A stretch of DNA of 64,000 bases from Methylophaga thiooxydans DMS010 (GCF_000156355.1 NZ_GG657899.1:361910-425909); one strand, 5' to 3'; shown: positions 1 through 8,301, counted from the first letter of the stretch. Numbers and translations: made by a program. Notes: generated from the letters alone by a model not told the origin.

Positions 1-264
1 TCACTGAGGACGCTGAAGAAGGCACAGCATAAAGCAGCGAAAATACTTCATCAGCCTAGGAATTCTGTTATTGCTCATCGAGATGCCAATGCATTGGCTC
101 AAGTAGAAACTATCGAAAGCTTGAATGCCAAGGAGGTATTCGGTGCCGCAGAGGACTTTTATGCGTCTTCAGATCGATTTATGGGTGCATTATCAAAAGT
201 ACTATTGCAAGCAGGCAGCTTACACGGCTTGGTTGCTTTTATGCTTAATAAAAAGAAGACTTAA
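1..264 (+). CDS. 3' end of a cassette-borne hypothetical protein (partial)
   Basis: The frame is open from the first base and ends at a TAA at 262-264, giving the last 87 residues of a protein whose start lies outside the window. The segment contains IAHRDANALAQ followed by a mostly helical stretch ending MLNKKKT. That resembles HEPN/AbiU2-like helical proteins, but this is a guess from a short motif. The stop codon falls inside the first conserved box of a candidate attC site, as is usual for integron gene cassettes. The function is not recognised. Confidence 0.55.
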   Translation, partial: SLRTLKKAQHKAAKILHQPRNSVIAHRDANALAQVETIESLNAKEVFGAAEDFYASSDRFMGALSKVLLQAGSLHGLVAFMLNKKKT

Positions 265-329
265 CAAGTGGCTGTTGTCGGACGCACCTACGCTGGCGCT
301 CCGGCACGCCGCAAAGCCATGGCGTTAGA
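260..329 (+). other. candidate integron attC recombination site
   Basis: The segment begins with TTAAC at 261-265 and ends with GTTAG at 324-328, which pair as outer R boxes. Inside them, GTGGCT (268-273) pairs with AGCCAT (315-320) as L boxes. The inner spacers are unequal (AA against GGC), as expected where attC has an unpaired base. About 40 bases of imperfect hairpin lie between. The size of about 68 bases fits known attC sites. It directly follows an open reading frame. No integrase gene is visible; it would lie to the left of the window. Confidence 0.7.
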
Positions 330-458
330 AATCAGAGGAAGGAAAATCAAAGGGGCAGAACGCTTGAAATAAATCACGACTCCTTAATTTCCAAACTTTT
401 AGTTTTGTGGAGTATCGTTTTGTAAGCATCCTAAGTCTCTCTTCAAAGACCGGTGAGT

Positions 459-701
459 TCATCCACCTGCTTTGCTTGGTTTACGGTTGTGAGTTTCAAT
501 AGAGGCTGCAATTTGCTGCATCAGATCGCGATTTTGTAGAACGAACAACGTTTCTTGTTCGCGCTCCCAATCATCTGCGCTCAGTACTACAAAGGCACCT
601 CCAGATCTGAGATTGACTTTCAAAGGCTTATTCTTCCTAAATACTTGTTCTAAATAGCCTTTCAAGTTGTTCCGAAACTGGTTTACGCTTATGGTATCCA
701 T
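459..701 (-). CDS. Phd/YefM-type antitoxin-like protein
   Basis: This 80-residue protein begins MDTISVNQFRNNL and contains FVVLSADDWE, the pattern of Phd/YefM antitoxins that bind DNA through the N-terminus and neutralise a toxin through the C-terminus. The ATG at 701 is preferred over one at 734 because an AGGTG ribosome site lies just before it. No recognisable toxin follows. The only downstream frame starts at 462, overlaps by four bases and stops after 45 residues inside the attC site. It is therefore an orphan antitoxin or the remnant of a toxin-antitoxin pair. Confidence 0.75.
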   Translation of the reverse strand: MDTISVNQFRNNLKGYLEQVFRKNKPLKVNLRSGGAFVVLSADDWEREQETLFVLQNRDLMQQIAASIETHNRKPSKAGG

Positions 702-920
702 GAATTCACCTTTATGTATGGAAATCCCATTCAACTATATATCTAAAGCACTAGCAAACTAAGGAAACCAAGTTATATGACATCTTGATTCTGCTAATGT
801 CTGTCAGACTAGTTTACAAATAAATAACGAATCAATTCTTTGTGATCACATTGTGATTTCGTTAGAACGTTAAAGCAAACTCGACACTGCTCAAGTGACT
901 TCTAAAAAAGGAGGAAAGCT

Positions 921-1406
921 ATGGTGATACCAGCTAAAAATACTATCTGTCTATGGTTTGATGGTGATGCCGAGGAGGCAGCTCGGTTTTACGCTGACAC
1001 CTTTCCTGACTCATCGGTGGGAGAGATAGAGCACGCACCGGGAGACTACCCTTCAGGTAAGAAAGGCGATGTGTTAACCGTATGGTTTACGGTAATGGGT
1101 ATTCCATGTCTGGGACTGAACGGTGGACCTGGCGTGAAGCATAACGAAGCATTTTCTTTTCAGGTGACAACCGAGGACCAAGCAGAAACTGATCAGTACT
1201 GGAACGCGATTATTGATCACGGTGGCGAGGAAAATGTTTGCGGTTGGTGCAGAGACAAGTGGGGTATCTCATGGCAAATTACGCCTTTGGTACTGACGCA
1301 GGGCATTAGTGACCCAGATGAGGCGGCCGCCAAGCGCGTGTTTGATGCAATGATGACGATGACAAAGATTGATATCGCCGCGATTGAAGCCGCAAGGCGA
1401 GGGTGA
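921..1406 (+). CDS. VOC-superfamily protein (PhnB/YjdN-like)
   Basis: The 161-residue product starts MVIPAKNTICLWFDGDAEEAA, with FYADTFPDSS and a later WGISWQITP. This is the layout of the PhnB/YjdN branch of the vicinal-oxygen-chelate fold, often mislabelled 3-demethylubiquinone methyltransferase. Substrate and metal are unknown for this branch. An AAAGGAGG ribosome site lies about ten bases before the ATG. It appears to be a single-gene unit ahead of the lipocalin gene. Confidence 0.8.
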   Translation: MVIPAKNTICLWFDGDAEEAARFYADTFPDSSVGEIEHAPGDYPSGKKGDVLTVWFTVMGIPCLGLNGGPGVKHNEAFSFQVTTEDQAETDQYWNAIIDHGGEENVCGWCRDKWGISWQITPLVLTQGISDPDEAAAKRVFDAMMTMTKIDIAAIEAARRG

Positions 1407-1448
1407 ATGGCGACAAAAGTTTACCCATAAAGTAATACAATACTACTC

Positions 1449-1991
1449 ATGAAAGAGTTAAAAATATTACTGATAACAGTCATGTCATTCATGCTGGCGG
1501 CATGCTTTGGTATGCCTGAGACTGTGACACCCGTGAAAAACTTTGAAGTCGAACGCTATCTCGGCAAATGGTACGAAATAGCACGGTTGGACCATTCTTT
1601 TGAGCGCGGTCTTAACAACGTTTCTGCTGAATACACAATACGTGATGATGGCGGTATAGCAGTGGTAAACCGTGGTTATTCAGTTGAAGAAAGGCAATGG
1701 AAAACCGCAGAAGGAAAAGCCTATTTTGTGAATGACAAGGACGAGGCTTATCTTAAGGTGTCTTTTTTTGGACCCTTTTATAGTTCGTATGTTGTGTTTG
1801 AGTTGGAACAACACAATTACGATTATGCTTTTATTTCAGGGCCGGATACGTCGTATCTATGGCTTTTATCTCGAACGCCTGACGTGGAGCAAGGTGTAAT
1901 AGATAACTTCATCACGATGTCACAAGAGCGAGGGTTTGATACTTCTGAGCTAATCTTTGTTAATCATGATAAAAGCAGTCATGGCGACTGA
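1449..1991 (+). CDS. blc: outer-membrane lipocalin (Blc family)
   Basis: The 180-residue protein starts with a lipoprotein signal whose lipobox is LAAC (cysteine near residue 19). The lipocalin signature GKWYEIARLDHSFERGL follows, with the conserved G-x-W. Later strands (AEYTIRDDGGIAVVNRGY, YLWLLSRTP) match bacterial lipocalins, which bind lysophospholipids or fatty acids at the outer membrane. Full length for the family, and no partner gene is apparent. Confidence 0.9.
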   Translation: MKELKILLITVMSFMLAACFGMPETVTPVKNFEVERYLGKWYEIARLDHSFERGLNNVSAEYTIRDDGGIAVVNRGYSVEERQWKTAEGKAYFVNDKDEAYLKVSFFGPFYSSYVVFELEQHNYDYAFISGPDTSYLWLLSRTPDVEQGVIDNFITMSQERGFDTSELIFVNHDKSSHGD

Positions 1992-2273
1992 TGACAGGTT
2001 ATGACCTTATTTTCATTAAATAATCAGCAATATACCTGCGAACAATTACGCTGAAGTTGTGCTGACAGAGCAAGCAATTAAAAAATAAAGTTCGACAAGC
2101 ATCATCAAACCCTATACCGTATCCATTGCTAAGAAACAATTTTCTGATTTACATCCTACATTTCGCCGTTTTATTCGTAATACCTCGTCCTGCAGTTTTT
2201 AAGTTCCAGTCTAAATTTCCATGCAATTCAAGCCTCTTGAAGGCGTTATCTTATTAATTTACAGGATTTTATT

Positions 2274-2483
2274 ATGTCTAATACAACAACAGGAACCGTT
2301 AAGTGGTTCAATGAAGCGAAAGGTTTTGGTTTTATCGAGCAAGCATCTGGCCCAGATGTTTTTGCCCATTTCAGTGCTATTGTAAGCTCAGGTTTTAAAA
2401 CGCTGATGGAAGGTCAAAAAGTTGAGTTTACTGTGACAACTGGTCAGAAAGGACCACAAGCAGAGAATATTGTTGCCGTATAA
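2274..2483 (+). CDS. cold-shock domain protein (CspA family)
   Basis: The 69-residue single cold-shock domain carries the RNP1-like KGFGFIEQ and the RNP2-like VFAHFSAI, so it binds single-stranded RNA and DNA and acts as an RNA chaperone. The roughly 280-base stretch upstream holds no gene and is compatible with the long structured leader typical of csp mRNAs, although no specific fold was verified. A strong hairpin terminator follows. Confidence 0.95.
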   Translation: MSNTTTGTVKWFNEAKGFGFIEQASGPDVFAHFSAIVSSGFKTLMEGQKVEFTVTTGQKGPQAENIVAV

Positions 2484-2502
2484 ACAATAGCTCACGCTAT
2501 TT

Positions 2503-2536
2503 AAAAGGCAAGTCTTTCGGGACTTGCCTTTTTTTA
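2503..2536 (+). terminator. Rho-independent terminator between csp and tatC
   Basis: A perfect 12-bp stem (AAAAGGCAAGTC with GACTTGCCTTTT) encloses a 6-base loop and is followed by a T run. It lies between the convergent csp and tatC genes and is A-rich on its other side, so it could serve both strands. Confidence 0.9.
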
Positions 2537-2569
2537 TGCCTGCTCTAAAGACAGACTGATTATAAGCTG

Positions 2570-3301
2570 TTAATTTTCATATTGTTGTACCTGCTTTTGC
2601 ATCATTCCAGCTACCACAATACCGGCTTCATAGAGCAGCCACATCGGAATGGCGAGCATAAATTGTGAAATGATATCGGGTGGTGTGATGATGGCACCGA
2701 TGACGAACGCACCAACAATCACATAAGATCGTGCTTCACGCAGATCAGTGATGCTGACTATACCGGCAGTGACCATCAGTACAACAGCAACGGGTGTTTC
2801 GAAGGCGAGGCTGAACGCAATAAATAACCCAATGATGAAATCAAGGTATTTGCCAATATCGGTCATGACGGCAACACCATCAGGTGTCGTGCTGGTTATA
2901 AACCCAAAAACGACTGGAAAGACTAAAAAATACGCAAAGGCCATACCGCAAAGAAAGAGTATGACGCTGGTAATAACCAGCGGTGCAATGAGGTGTTTTT
3001 CATTGGAATACAGACCTGGCGCGATAAAAGCCCACAGCTGATAAAGCGTGTGTGGCGCAGAAATGATAAATGCGGCCAGCAAGACGACTTTCAGTGGGAC
3101 AAAGAATGGTGTGGTCACCTCGGTGGCAATCATCTGCCCACCTTCGGGTAACGACTGCATTAATGGCGTTGCCAGAAAAATATAGATGTCGTTAGCGAAT
3201 GGCATAAGTGCCAACATGACAACGACTAAGCCAGCAATGATTTTCAGCAGCCGGTTACGCAGCTCCAACAAGTGGGAGAAAAAAGTGTCTTTGGTGTTCA
3301 A
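2570..3301 (-). CDS. tatC: Sec-independent protein translocase TatC
   Basis: The 243-residue protein has six predicted membrane helices and the TatC hallmarks: an N-terminal HLLELRNRLL, LYQLWAFIAPGLY, and YLDFIIGLFIAFSLAFETPV. TatC recognises twin-arginine signal peptides. The start overlaps the tatB stop by four bases, so the two are translationally coupled. This is the last gene of tatABC, which lies next to the mau cluster whose MauA subunit carries a twin-arginine signal. Confidence 0.98.
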   Translation of the reverse strand: MNTKDTFFSHLLELRNRLLKIIAGLVVVMLALMPFANDIYIFLATPLMQSLPEGGQMIATEVTTPFFVPLKVVLLAAFIISAPHTLYQLWAFIAPGLYSNEKHLIAPLVITSVILFLCGMAFAYFLVFPVVFGFITSTTPDGVAVMTDIGKYLDFIIGLFIAFSLAFETPVAVVLMVTAGIVSITDLREARSYVIVGAFVIGAIITPPDIISQFMLAIPMWLLYEAGIVVAGMMQKQVQQYEN

Positions 3302-3696
3302 TCGACTGGTTTCCCTGTGCTTGGCTCAGTTACATCTGGATTAGTCGTAATGGATTCATCATGACTATCGGTTTGATCGGTTTGATCGGTTTGATCGGTT
3401 TGATCGGTTTGATCGGACTGAGGTGGCCGACGAATGACGTTCTCAACGGGCTGCATGCCGCGTCGCAATTCATCATTCAGGCCGCTATTATGTTGTTTTA
3501 ACTCGTCATGCAGCTTTTGTAGATCTTGGTTTTTCAGCTCATTGTCGATATCACTCTTTATGCTACTCATATAACGCTGCATGCGCCCCATGAGTACACC
3601 TGCTGTTTGAGCCAGCTTGGGGAGTTTGTCTGGCCCAATTACTATCAGTGCGATAACACCGATAACGATAAGTTCAGGGAAGGCAATATTGAACAT
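3298..3696 (-). CDS. tatB: Sec-independent protein translocase TatB
   Basis: The 132-residue protein starts MFNIAFPELIVIGVIALIVIGPDKLP, the usual single membrane helix and the GPDKLP hinge of TatB. An amphipathic helix follows. The C-terminal tail contains five or more Thr-Asp-Gln repeats encoded by a 9-base tandem repeat. TatB works with TatC as the twin-arginine substrate receptor. The repeat lies in the poorly conserved cytoplasmic tail, so length changes there should be tolerated. Confidence 0.97.
   Translation of the reverse strand: MFNIAFPELIVIGVIALIVIGPDKLPKLAQTAGVLMGRMQRYMSSIKSDIDNELKNQDLQKLHDELKQHNSGLNDELRRGMQPVENVIRRPPQSDQTDQTDQTDQTDQTDSHDESITTNPDVTEPSTGKPVD
3371..3415 (-). repeat. 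9-bp tandem repeat in tatB
   Basis: Five uninterrupted copies of GTTTGATCG (plus-strand reading) lie within tatB and encode a Thr-Asp-Gln run. A unit of nine bases keeps the frame, so slippage would change tail length without inactivating the gene. Confidence 0.95.
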
Positions 3697-3720
3697 GATT
3701 AAGACTGGTTCATGAACCAG

Positions 3721-3933
3721 TTATTGCTTGTGCTTAGTTTTATTATTGACGTCGCTTGTTTCGGTCAATGCATTTTCAATCAATCCATCTGCATGCTCGT
3801 CATGCATCGCATCTTTGAAACCTTTGACCGCACCGCCCAGATCACCACCGAGGTTACGTAGTTTTTTTGTGCCAAACACGAGTGCTACGACAGCCAGTAC
3901 GATCAACCAGTGCCAGATACTAAATGAGCCCAT
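3721..3933 (-). CDS. tatA: Sec-independent protein translocase TatA
   Basis: The 70-residue protein begins [26 protein letters not shown], a single membrane helix followed by the FGTKKLR hinge, then the amphipathic helix [15 protein letters not shown]. TatA oligomers form the transport passage. An AGGAG ribosome site precedes the ATG. It heads the tatABC operon, 60 bases beyond the stop codon of the AraC-type regulator on the same strand, so read-through from the regulator is possible. Confidence 0.97.
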   Translation of the reverse strand: MGSFSIWHWLIVLAVVALVFGTKKLRNLGGDLGGAVKGFKDAMHDEHADGLIENALTETSDVNNKTKHKQ

Positions 3934-3993
3934 TTGTAATTCTCCTAATGTGTGTCAAAAATAAAAGTATGCGGTGAGACGTTTCCATTTAGC

Positions 3994-5001
3994 TTATTGA
4001 CCGCGAGCGAGTTCTAAGGTCATGCTCGAGGATTCTCCAAATAGTTCTCGGTAATAGCGTGAGAAAAGGCTCATATGCCAAAAGCCCCATCGTGTGGCTA
4101 CATTCGCAATGCTGGTGACTTGTTTTGGCGAAAACTTCAGTTCTGCTCTAATTCTGTGTAAGCGAACATTTCTCATGTAAGCGACTGGTGTAATGCCTAG
4201 AACCTGTTTGAATGCGTGATTGAGGGTACGGCGACTGACATTGAGTGTTGTACAAAGGTCACCAATGGTCAGCACCTCGCAGTGACGTGATAACGTTATA
4301 TCTCGCACACAATTGACGATATACCGGTGAACACGGTGCTCGTTATGGCGGCTATGATTTTCGCTGGCAGCCATCAAAGCTTGTAAACAACTATCTAAGA
4401 CACTGTCTTCTACATGACGCCATACCTGATGGTGATCCATGCTGTCATTTAGGTTTTTTGAGAGATGTTCTGTGCCAATAAATAAGGCCGATAACAAACG
4501 ACTTTTTACGGCATGAGGAATGACTTCGACCGGATTTACTTTTTTCATCAGATCATTGATGTCTATCTGCTCAACGTTAGCGGCATAGTCTTCCAACCGT
4601 TGTTCAGATATCACTGCGGCAGTGATTTCTGAGGAGTGCGAGGTACGAAATAATAGTTCGGCATTCTTATCCAGCGTGATTAGCGTGTTTTTGCTTAGCT
4701 GGCCACCGCGCCATAATGATTTACCTTCAATAATGGTTGGCAAACCAATGACATAACTATCTTGTGGTGCGCTAGCGAGTTCATCAACAGAACGGTTCAT
4801 CGCTTCGCGAAACAGCTGTACACCTTTACTGGCAACACTGGTGACCATGCCGGAAAAGTGGCCTTTATCTAACTGGGTGTAGTCTTGTGACCAAAAAGGT
4901 AGTGTGATGGCGTGCTCCAGGACGTCTTCTGTTCGTTGACGCACAGTTGTTATTTCAACACTATCCTGCGGATGGTCAAACCATAATTTCTCATCTTTCA
5001 C
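3994..5001 (-). CDS. AraC-family transcriptional regulator divergent from mau
   Basis: The 335-residue protein has a C-terminal AraC-type double helix-turn-helix: LTIGDLCTTLNVSRRTLNHAF, then GITPVAYMRNVRLHRIRAEL and VATRWGFWHMSLFSRYYRELFGESS. The N-terminal two thirds resembles the EutR (ethanolamine) class of AraC regulators, which suggests an amine ligand. It starts with GTG at 5001 behind a GGGAGAGA ribosome site. It is divergent from mauF and is the obvious candidate activator; in Paracoccus this role is taken by the LysR-type MauR. A paralogue with the same start codon lies at 62652. Confidence 0.9.
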   Translation of the reverse strand: MKDEKLWFDHPQDSVEITTVRQRTEDVLEHAITLPFWSQDYTQLDKGHFSGMVTSVASKGVQLFREAMNRSVDELASAPQDSYVIGLPTIIEGKSLWRGGQLSKNTLITLDKNAELLFRTSHSSEITAAVISEQRLEDYAANVEQIDINDLMKKVNPVEVIPHAVKSRLLSALFIGTEHLSKNLNDSMDHHQVWRHVEDSVLDSCLQALMAASENHSRHNEHRVHRYIVNCVRDITLSRHCEVLTIGDLCTTLNVSRRTLNHAFKQVLGITPVAYMRNVRLHRIRAELKFSPKQVTSIANVATRWGFWHMSLFSRYYRELFGESSSMTLELARGQ

Positions 5002-5149
5002 TGTATCTCTCCCTTCTCATCCTAATTTCGCTTTTAGCTTTTTTATCTGTGCGAAATAACAATGCCACTTCTTATTAGTAGTTGATTTAGCGGCTAAAAA
5101 TGAGGCTGACTTCTTGTGGGCACAATAGTAAACATTTAAGACACCAGTA

Positions 5150-5167
5150 ATAGTAGAAATCGGCAAC
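5150..5167 (-). promoter_or_regulatory. conserved element upstream of the AraC-type regulator
   Basis: The minus strand reads GTTGCCGATTTCTACTAT, ending 149 bases before the regulator start codon. The paralogous regulator has the same 18 bases with one mismatch 142 bases before its own start (62493-62510). Conservation of both sequence and spacing in otherwise diverged upstream DNA suggests an autoregulatory binding site. Confidence 0.55.
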
Positions 5168-5479
5168 ATTTCAAGGCGTGCTGTTTTGCTATGCGTGGCA
5201 GTGGCTGAGGCCACGTTTTGGAGAGGCTCTTATCTGTGAGTCTTTTTATCAGCCGTCACTTTGCACTGTGACTCAGCCTGAAATGCCTATAAACAAAATC
5301 TGTTTATTCCACCACCGTGAACTTTACGCTCGAGATACTCTCATGCTGGATTTTCTTTGGCTATGCTTCTTAGGGAGTAGTTAGTGATTGATATTAAAAC
5401 TATTTTTTAAACCTTATCCGACTGGTGTCTTTTGATAGATGTCGTTTTTAGCGTTAATCGGCTTCTCTGACGCTTTTTG

Positions 5480-5497
5480 AATAGCAAGAATCGGCAA
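5480..5497 (-). promoter_or_regulatory. second copy of the conserved element, before mauF
   Basis: The minus strand reads TTGCCGATTCTTGCTATT. Aligned to the element at 5150-5167, it shares TTGCCGATT, a T two positions on, and CTATT. Its AATCGGC core (5489-5495) lies 33 bases, about three helical turns, from another AATCGGC at 5456-5462. Such spacing suits an AraC-type activator bound upstream of the mauF promoter. This is pattern evidence only. Confidence 0.45.
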
Positions 5498-5602
5498 GGT
5501 ATGGCCTCGATAAGGGCCTCATCGACTTGATATGCCAGTTTTTGCTACGGCAGGAATTCCTAGCTGGCTATAGTTGTTTCCGTTTTATTACAACTAACAA
5601 GA

Positions 5603-5618
5603 AATGACGAACGTCATT
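5603..5618 (+). promoter_or_regulatory. perfect inverted repeat adjoining the mauF ribosome site
   Basis: AATGACG-AA-CGTCATT is a perfect 7-bp inverted repeat with a 2-base centre. It ends one base before the AGGAGG ribosome site (5619-5624) of mauF. It could be an operator half-site pair. As RNA, a 2-base loop is too tight, so DNA binding is the likelier role. Confidence 0.4.
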
Positions 5619-5628
5619 AGGAGGAGAG

Positions 5629-6489
5629 ATGAGTATAGAAGCCGATGCAGGTAGTTTCCGTCAACCATCACAGAATACCGAGCAAGCAACCTGTGTACCT
5701 GATGCTGTAAGTTTCTCGGAAACCACATCATCAAAAGGTCGCCTTGCGTTGATGTTATCAGCGATTATCGTGGGTGTCTCTGGTGGGGCGTTAATGAGCG
5801 CTCAGGGTGCAATGACAGCAAGCGCAATGACGTGGTTATTCATCATATTAACGTTTGTTGGGGGACTCCTCTCAACGTGGTCACCTTGTGGCTACTCAAG
5901 TTTAAGTCTGCTTAGACCTGCTGGTAAATATTCGCTGAAATCAGTGACTCGCTGGACACCTACCTTTATTACGCATGCAATCGGTTATGCCTTTGGCGCC
6001 CTGATTCTGGGTGGCGGTTTAGGTCTGGTCGGTGCATTTATGTTTGAACAACTGGCGTTCAGTCACATGGTCATTGGTCTGGCGTTGCTAGCGATGGGCT
6101 ATGGCGCACACCAATTCGGCTTTTTGAAAATGCCTTATCCACAACGTCGGGCACAGGTTCCTCACGACGCACGCCTGCGGTTCCGTTCGTCCACGATTGG
6201 CCTTTTGTATGGCTACGCGCTGGGCATGAACTATCTGACATATGTGCAGACACCGATTCTTTATATCGTGACCGGTGCTGCTTTGCTGAGTGCGGATGTC
6301 ACTACGGCCATCACGATCATCGCCATCTTCAACATCGGGCGTTGTCTGCCCGTTGCGGTGAATTTTTTGCCAATTACTAACCAGTCTGTTCAGGCCTGGC
6401 TGGCGAAATGGCAAGAGCGAGCAGTTGAACTGGATGGGTTCCTTCTGCTGTCAATCGGCGCAGCAGCATTAACCATGCTGACGCTGTAA
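5629..6489 (+). CDS. mauF: methylamine utilisation protein MauF
   Basis: The 286-residue membrane protein has several hydrophobic helices and a conserved WSPCGYSSLSLLRPAGKYS segment (residues 84-102) reminiscent of CcdA/DsbD-type proteins. MauF is needed with MauD and MauE for production of stable methylamine dehydrogenase; its exact activity is not established. It is the first gene of the cluster, with a strong AGGAGG ribosome site. A decayed copy of its 5' part lies at about 62105-62440. Confidence 0.95.
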   Translation: MSIEADAGSFRQPSQNTEQATCVPDAVSFSETTSSKGRLALMLSAIIVGVSGGALMSAQGAMTASAMTWLFIILTFVGGLLSTWSPCGYSSLSLLRPAGKYSLKSVTRWTPTFITHAIGYAFGALILGGGLGLVGAFMFEQLAFSHMVIGLALLAMGYGAHQFGFLKMPYPQRRAQVPHDARLRFRSSTIGLLYGYALGMNYLTYVQTPILYIVTGAALLSADVTTAITIIAIFNIGRCLPVAVNFLPITNQSVQAWLAKWQERAVELDGFLLLSIGAAALTMLTL

Positions 6490-6548
6490 ACATAAGCGAG
6501 ATACGAACCTTAACTCGTTATAAACCAAATAATAATTTTGGAGGAGAT

Positions 6549-7727
6549 ATGACTATTTTTAATCTTAAATCGAAGCTGAGGCAACAAGGCCTGGTAGGCG
6601 GGATTGCCGCAGCAGCATTAATGACAGCTGCTTATCCAGCATTAGCAGATATTGCCATCGAAGAAATGACGCTTGAAGTGGCGCCAGCAAGTGACTCAAA
6701 GCGTGTTTATGTCACCGACCCGGGCCATTTCCAGATGACCTCACAGGTCTTCACTATCGACGGTAACAACAACAAAATCCTGGGTATGTCTGATGCCGGT
6801 AAACTGCCTCATGTTTTGGTCGGTGATAAAGGTAACTTTATGGCCATTGCCAACACCTGGTATGACCGCATAGCTCGTGGTAACCGTGATGACTATATTG
6901 AGGTATTTGATACTCAGACGCATAAAGTGACTGCTGATATCGACATCCCTGAGGGTCGTTTTCTGACCGCTGTCTTTACCCATATGGCGACGTTGAGTAC
7001 CGACGACAAACATATGATGTTCCAACAGTTCTCACCCATACCGGCTGTCGGTCTGGTTGATCTGGAAGCGAACAAGTTCGTCAAAATGATGGATACACCG
7101 GACTGTTACCACCTGTTCCCTGCACCTGAACAGAACGTGTATATGCACTGCCGTGACGGTTCAATGCTGAAAATCAACTATGACGATGAGGGTAACGCTA
7201 CTCAGACTCATAGCAAAGTTTTCCATCCGGAAGACAGCTATCTGGTGAACGAACCTTATTACTCAGATGTGACTAACCGTCTGGCATGGCCAGACTATGA
7301 AGGCCGTATCTATCAGGCAAAACTGACTGCTGACGGTGCTGAGTTCATGGATCCTATCGATGTTTTCACTAAAGAAGAGAAAGCAGAAAAATGGCGTCCG
7401 GGTGGTTGGCAGTTAGTCACCATTCACAACGACAGTAATGAACTGTATTTGCTGGCTGACAAACGTGGCAAATGGACACACAAAACCCCAAGCCGTTATG
7501 TGTTTGTCGTTGACGCTAACACCGGTGAACGTTTGCGTAAGTTTGAGCTGAAGCACGAAATTGATTCGATTGCAGTGAGTCAGGATGACAAACCGTATCT
7601 GTTCGCTGTGTCAGCTAATGAACAAACGTTGTACACCTTTGATGCTAAGACAGGTAAGAAAATCGGTGAAACGGCAGGACTTGGCCGCTATCCGCACATT
7701 CTGACCCTGCCTCAGGATAGTGAGTAA
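6549..7727 (+). CDS. mauB: methylamine dehydrogenase heavy (alpha) chain
   Basis: The 392-residue preprotein has a signal peptide ending near PALAD and then a seven-bladed propeller of about 360 residues (KRVYVTDPGHF, KLPHVLVGDKGNF, DCYHLFP, GLGRYPHILTLP). It forms the structural subunit of the periplasmic alpha2-beta2 enzyme that oxidises methylamine to formaldehyde and ammonia. It follows mauF by 59 bases with a GGAGGAG ribosome site, and mauE starts three bases after its stop. The length is normal for the family. Confidence 0.98.
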   Translation: MTIFNLKSKLRQQGLVGGIAAAALMTAAYPALADIAIEEMTLEVAPASDSKRVYVTDPGHFQMTSQVFTIDGNNNKILGMSDAGKLPHVLVGDKGNFMAIANTWYDRIARGNRDDYIEVFDTQTHKVTADIDIPEGRFLTAVFTHMATLSTDDKHMMFQQFSPIPAVGLVDLEANKFVKMMDTPDCYHLFPAPEQNVYMHCRDGSMLKINYDDEGNATQTHSKVFHPEDSYLVNEPYYSDVTNRLAWPDYEGRIYQAKLTADGAEFMDPIDVFTKEEKAEKWRPGGWQLVTIHNDSNELYLLADKRGKWTHKTPSRYVFVVDANTGERLRKFELKHEIDSIAVSQDDKPYLFAVSANEQTLYTFDAKTGKKIGETAGLGRYPHILTLPQDSE

Positions 7728-7730
7728 GTC

Positions 7731-8279
7731 ATGAACTGGATTATTAACGATCCTGCCCTGTCAGTATTAGCCACACTTTTTGTGGGGCTGGTACTGGCGG
7801 TGGCAGCTATTTCCAAGCTGCGTAGCCTTGACGAGTTCCAGGGTGTTGTCGACAACTACCGTTTGCTGCCAGGTTTTTTGGTGGCTCCGGTAGCCAAGCT
7901 TTTGCCTTGGGTTGAACTGGCATGTGCTGCCGCATTGATGGTGCCGCCTGTTCGTGAAATGGCAGCCTGGGTAGCAGTAGGGCTGTTTGTGATGTTCGCG
8001 CTGGCATTGGCAATCAATGTTGGCAGAGGCCGAACTCACATCGACTGTGGTTGCGTGCGTCGTCCGACCAGCAAGAGCCGTATCGGCATGTTTCATGTCC
8101 TGCGTGCACTCTTTCTTGCCGGTGTCAGCACATTCATCGCTTTAAGTTCGCTGGAAATAGCCAGTGTTTCCCTCGCATCTTGGCTGATCGCTGTTGCTGC
8201 GGCATCAATGCTGGCCATGCTCTATGTAGCAGCTGATGTGATGGTGGGACTGCCAAACTCCCGCGAATCAAGAACCTAA
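7731..8279 (+). CDS. mauE: methylamine utilisation membrane protein MauE
   Basis: The 182-residue protein has about five membrane helices of the DoxX-like MauE fold. A CGC pair (Cys106 and Cys108) sits in HIDCGCVRR at a membrane edge, a plausible redox site. MauE partners MauD in forming the six disulphides of the small subunit. It is tightly packed between mauB and mauD. Confidence 0.95.
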   Translation: MNWIINDPALSVLATLFVGLVLAVAAISKLRSLDEFQGVVDNYRLLPGFLVAPVAKLLPWVELACAAALMVPPVREMAAWVAVGLFVMFALALAINVGRGRTHIDCGCVRRPTSKSRIGMFHVLRALFLAGVSTFIALSSLEIASVSLASWLIAVAAASMLAMLYVAADVMVGLPNSRESRT

Positions 8280-8301
8280 TTTTTAGTAAGGAAAAATTAC
8301 A

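Larger units (their letters stand above)
5002..5628 (+). promoter_or_regulatory. divergent control region between the regulator and mauF
   Basis: These 627 bases contain no convincing gene. Short frames on both strands lack ribosome sites and family-like content. The region holds two copies of an 18-base element (5150-5167 and 5480-5497), a third AATCGGC core at 5456-5462 that lies 33 bases from the second core, and a palindrome just before the mauF ribosome site. A TATAGT at 5569-5574 could be the mauF -10 element. No good -35 hexamer precedes it, as is common for activator-dependent promoters. Exact promoters are inferred. Confidence 0.6.

Noticed and set aside
125-372. Open frames across 125-328 and 268-372 with protein-like translations
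   Set aside because: They run through the candidate attC site and are explained by its sequence. The second follows an in-frame stop and has no ribosome site.
841-850. TGTGATCACA palindrome resembling a CRP site
   Set aside because: The half-sites lack the 6-base spacing of a CRP operator, and the gene downstream gives no supporting context.
858-875. GTTAGAA and GTTAAAG as the end of a second attC
   Set aside because: No matching 5' box and no pairing inner boxes were found within a plausible distance.
3371-3415. Tandem repeats as a possible CRISPR array
   Set aside because: The units are 9 bases, contiguous without spacers, and inside the tatB coding sequence.
5017-5384. Two short frames (5017-5214 minus, 5178-5384 plus) in the regulator-mauF gap
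   Set aside because: They lack ribosome sites and family-like content, and they overlap the putative control elements.
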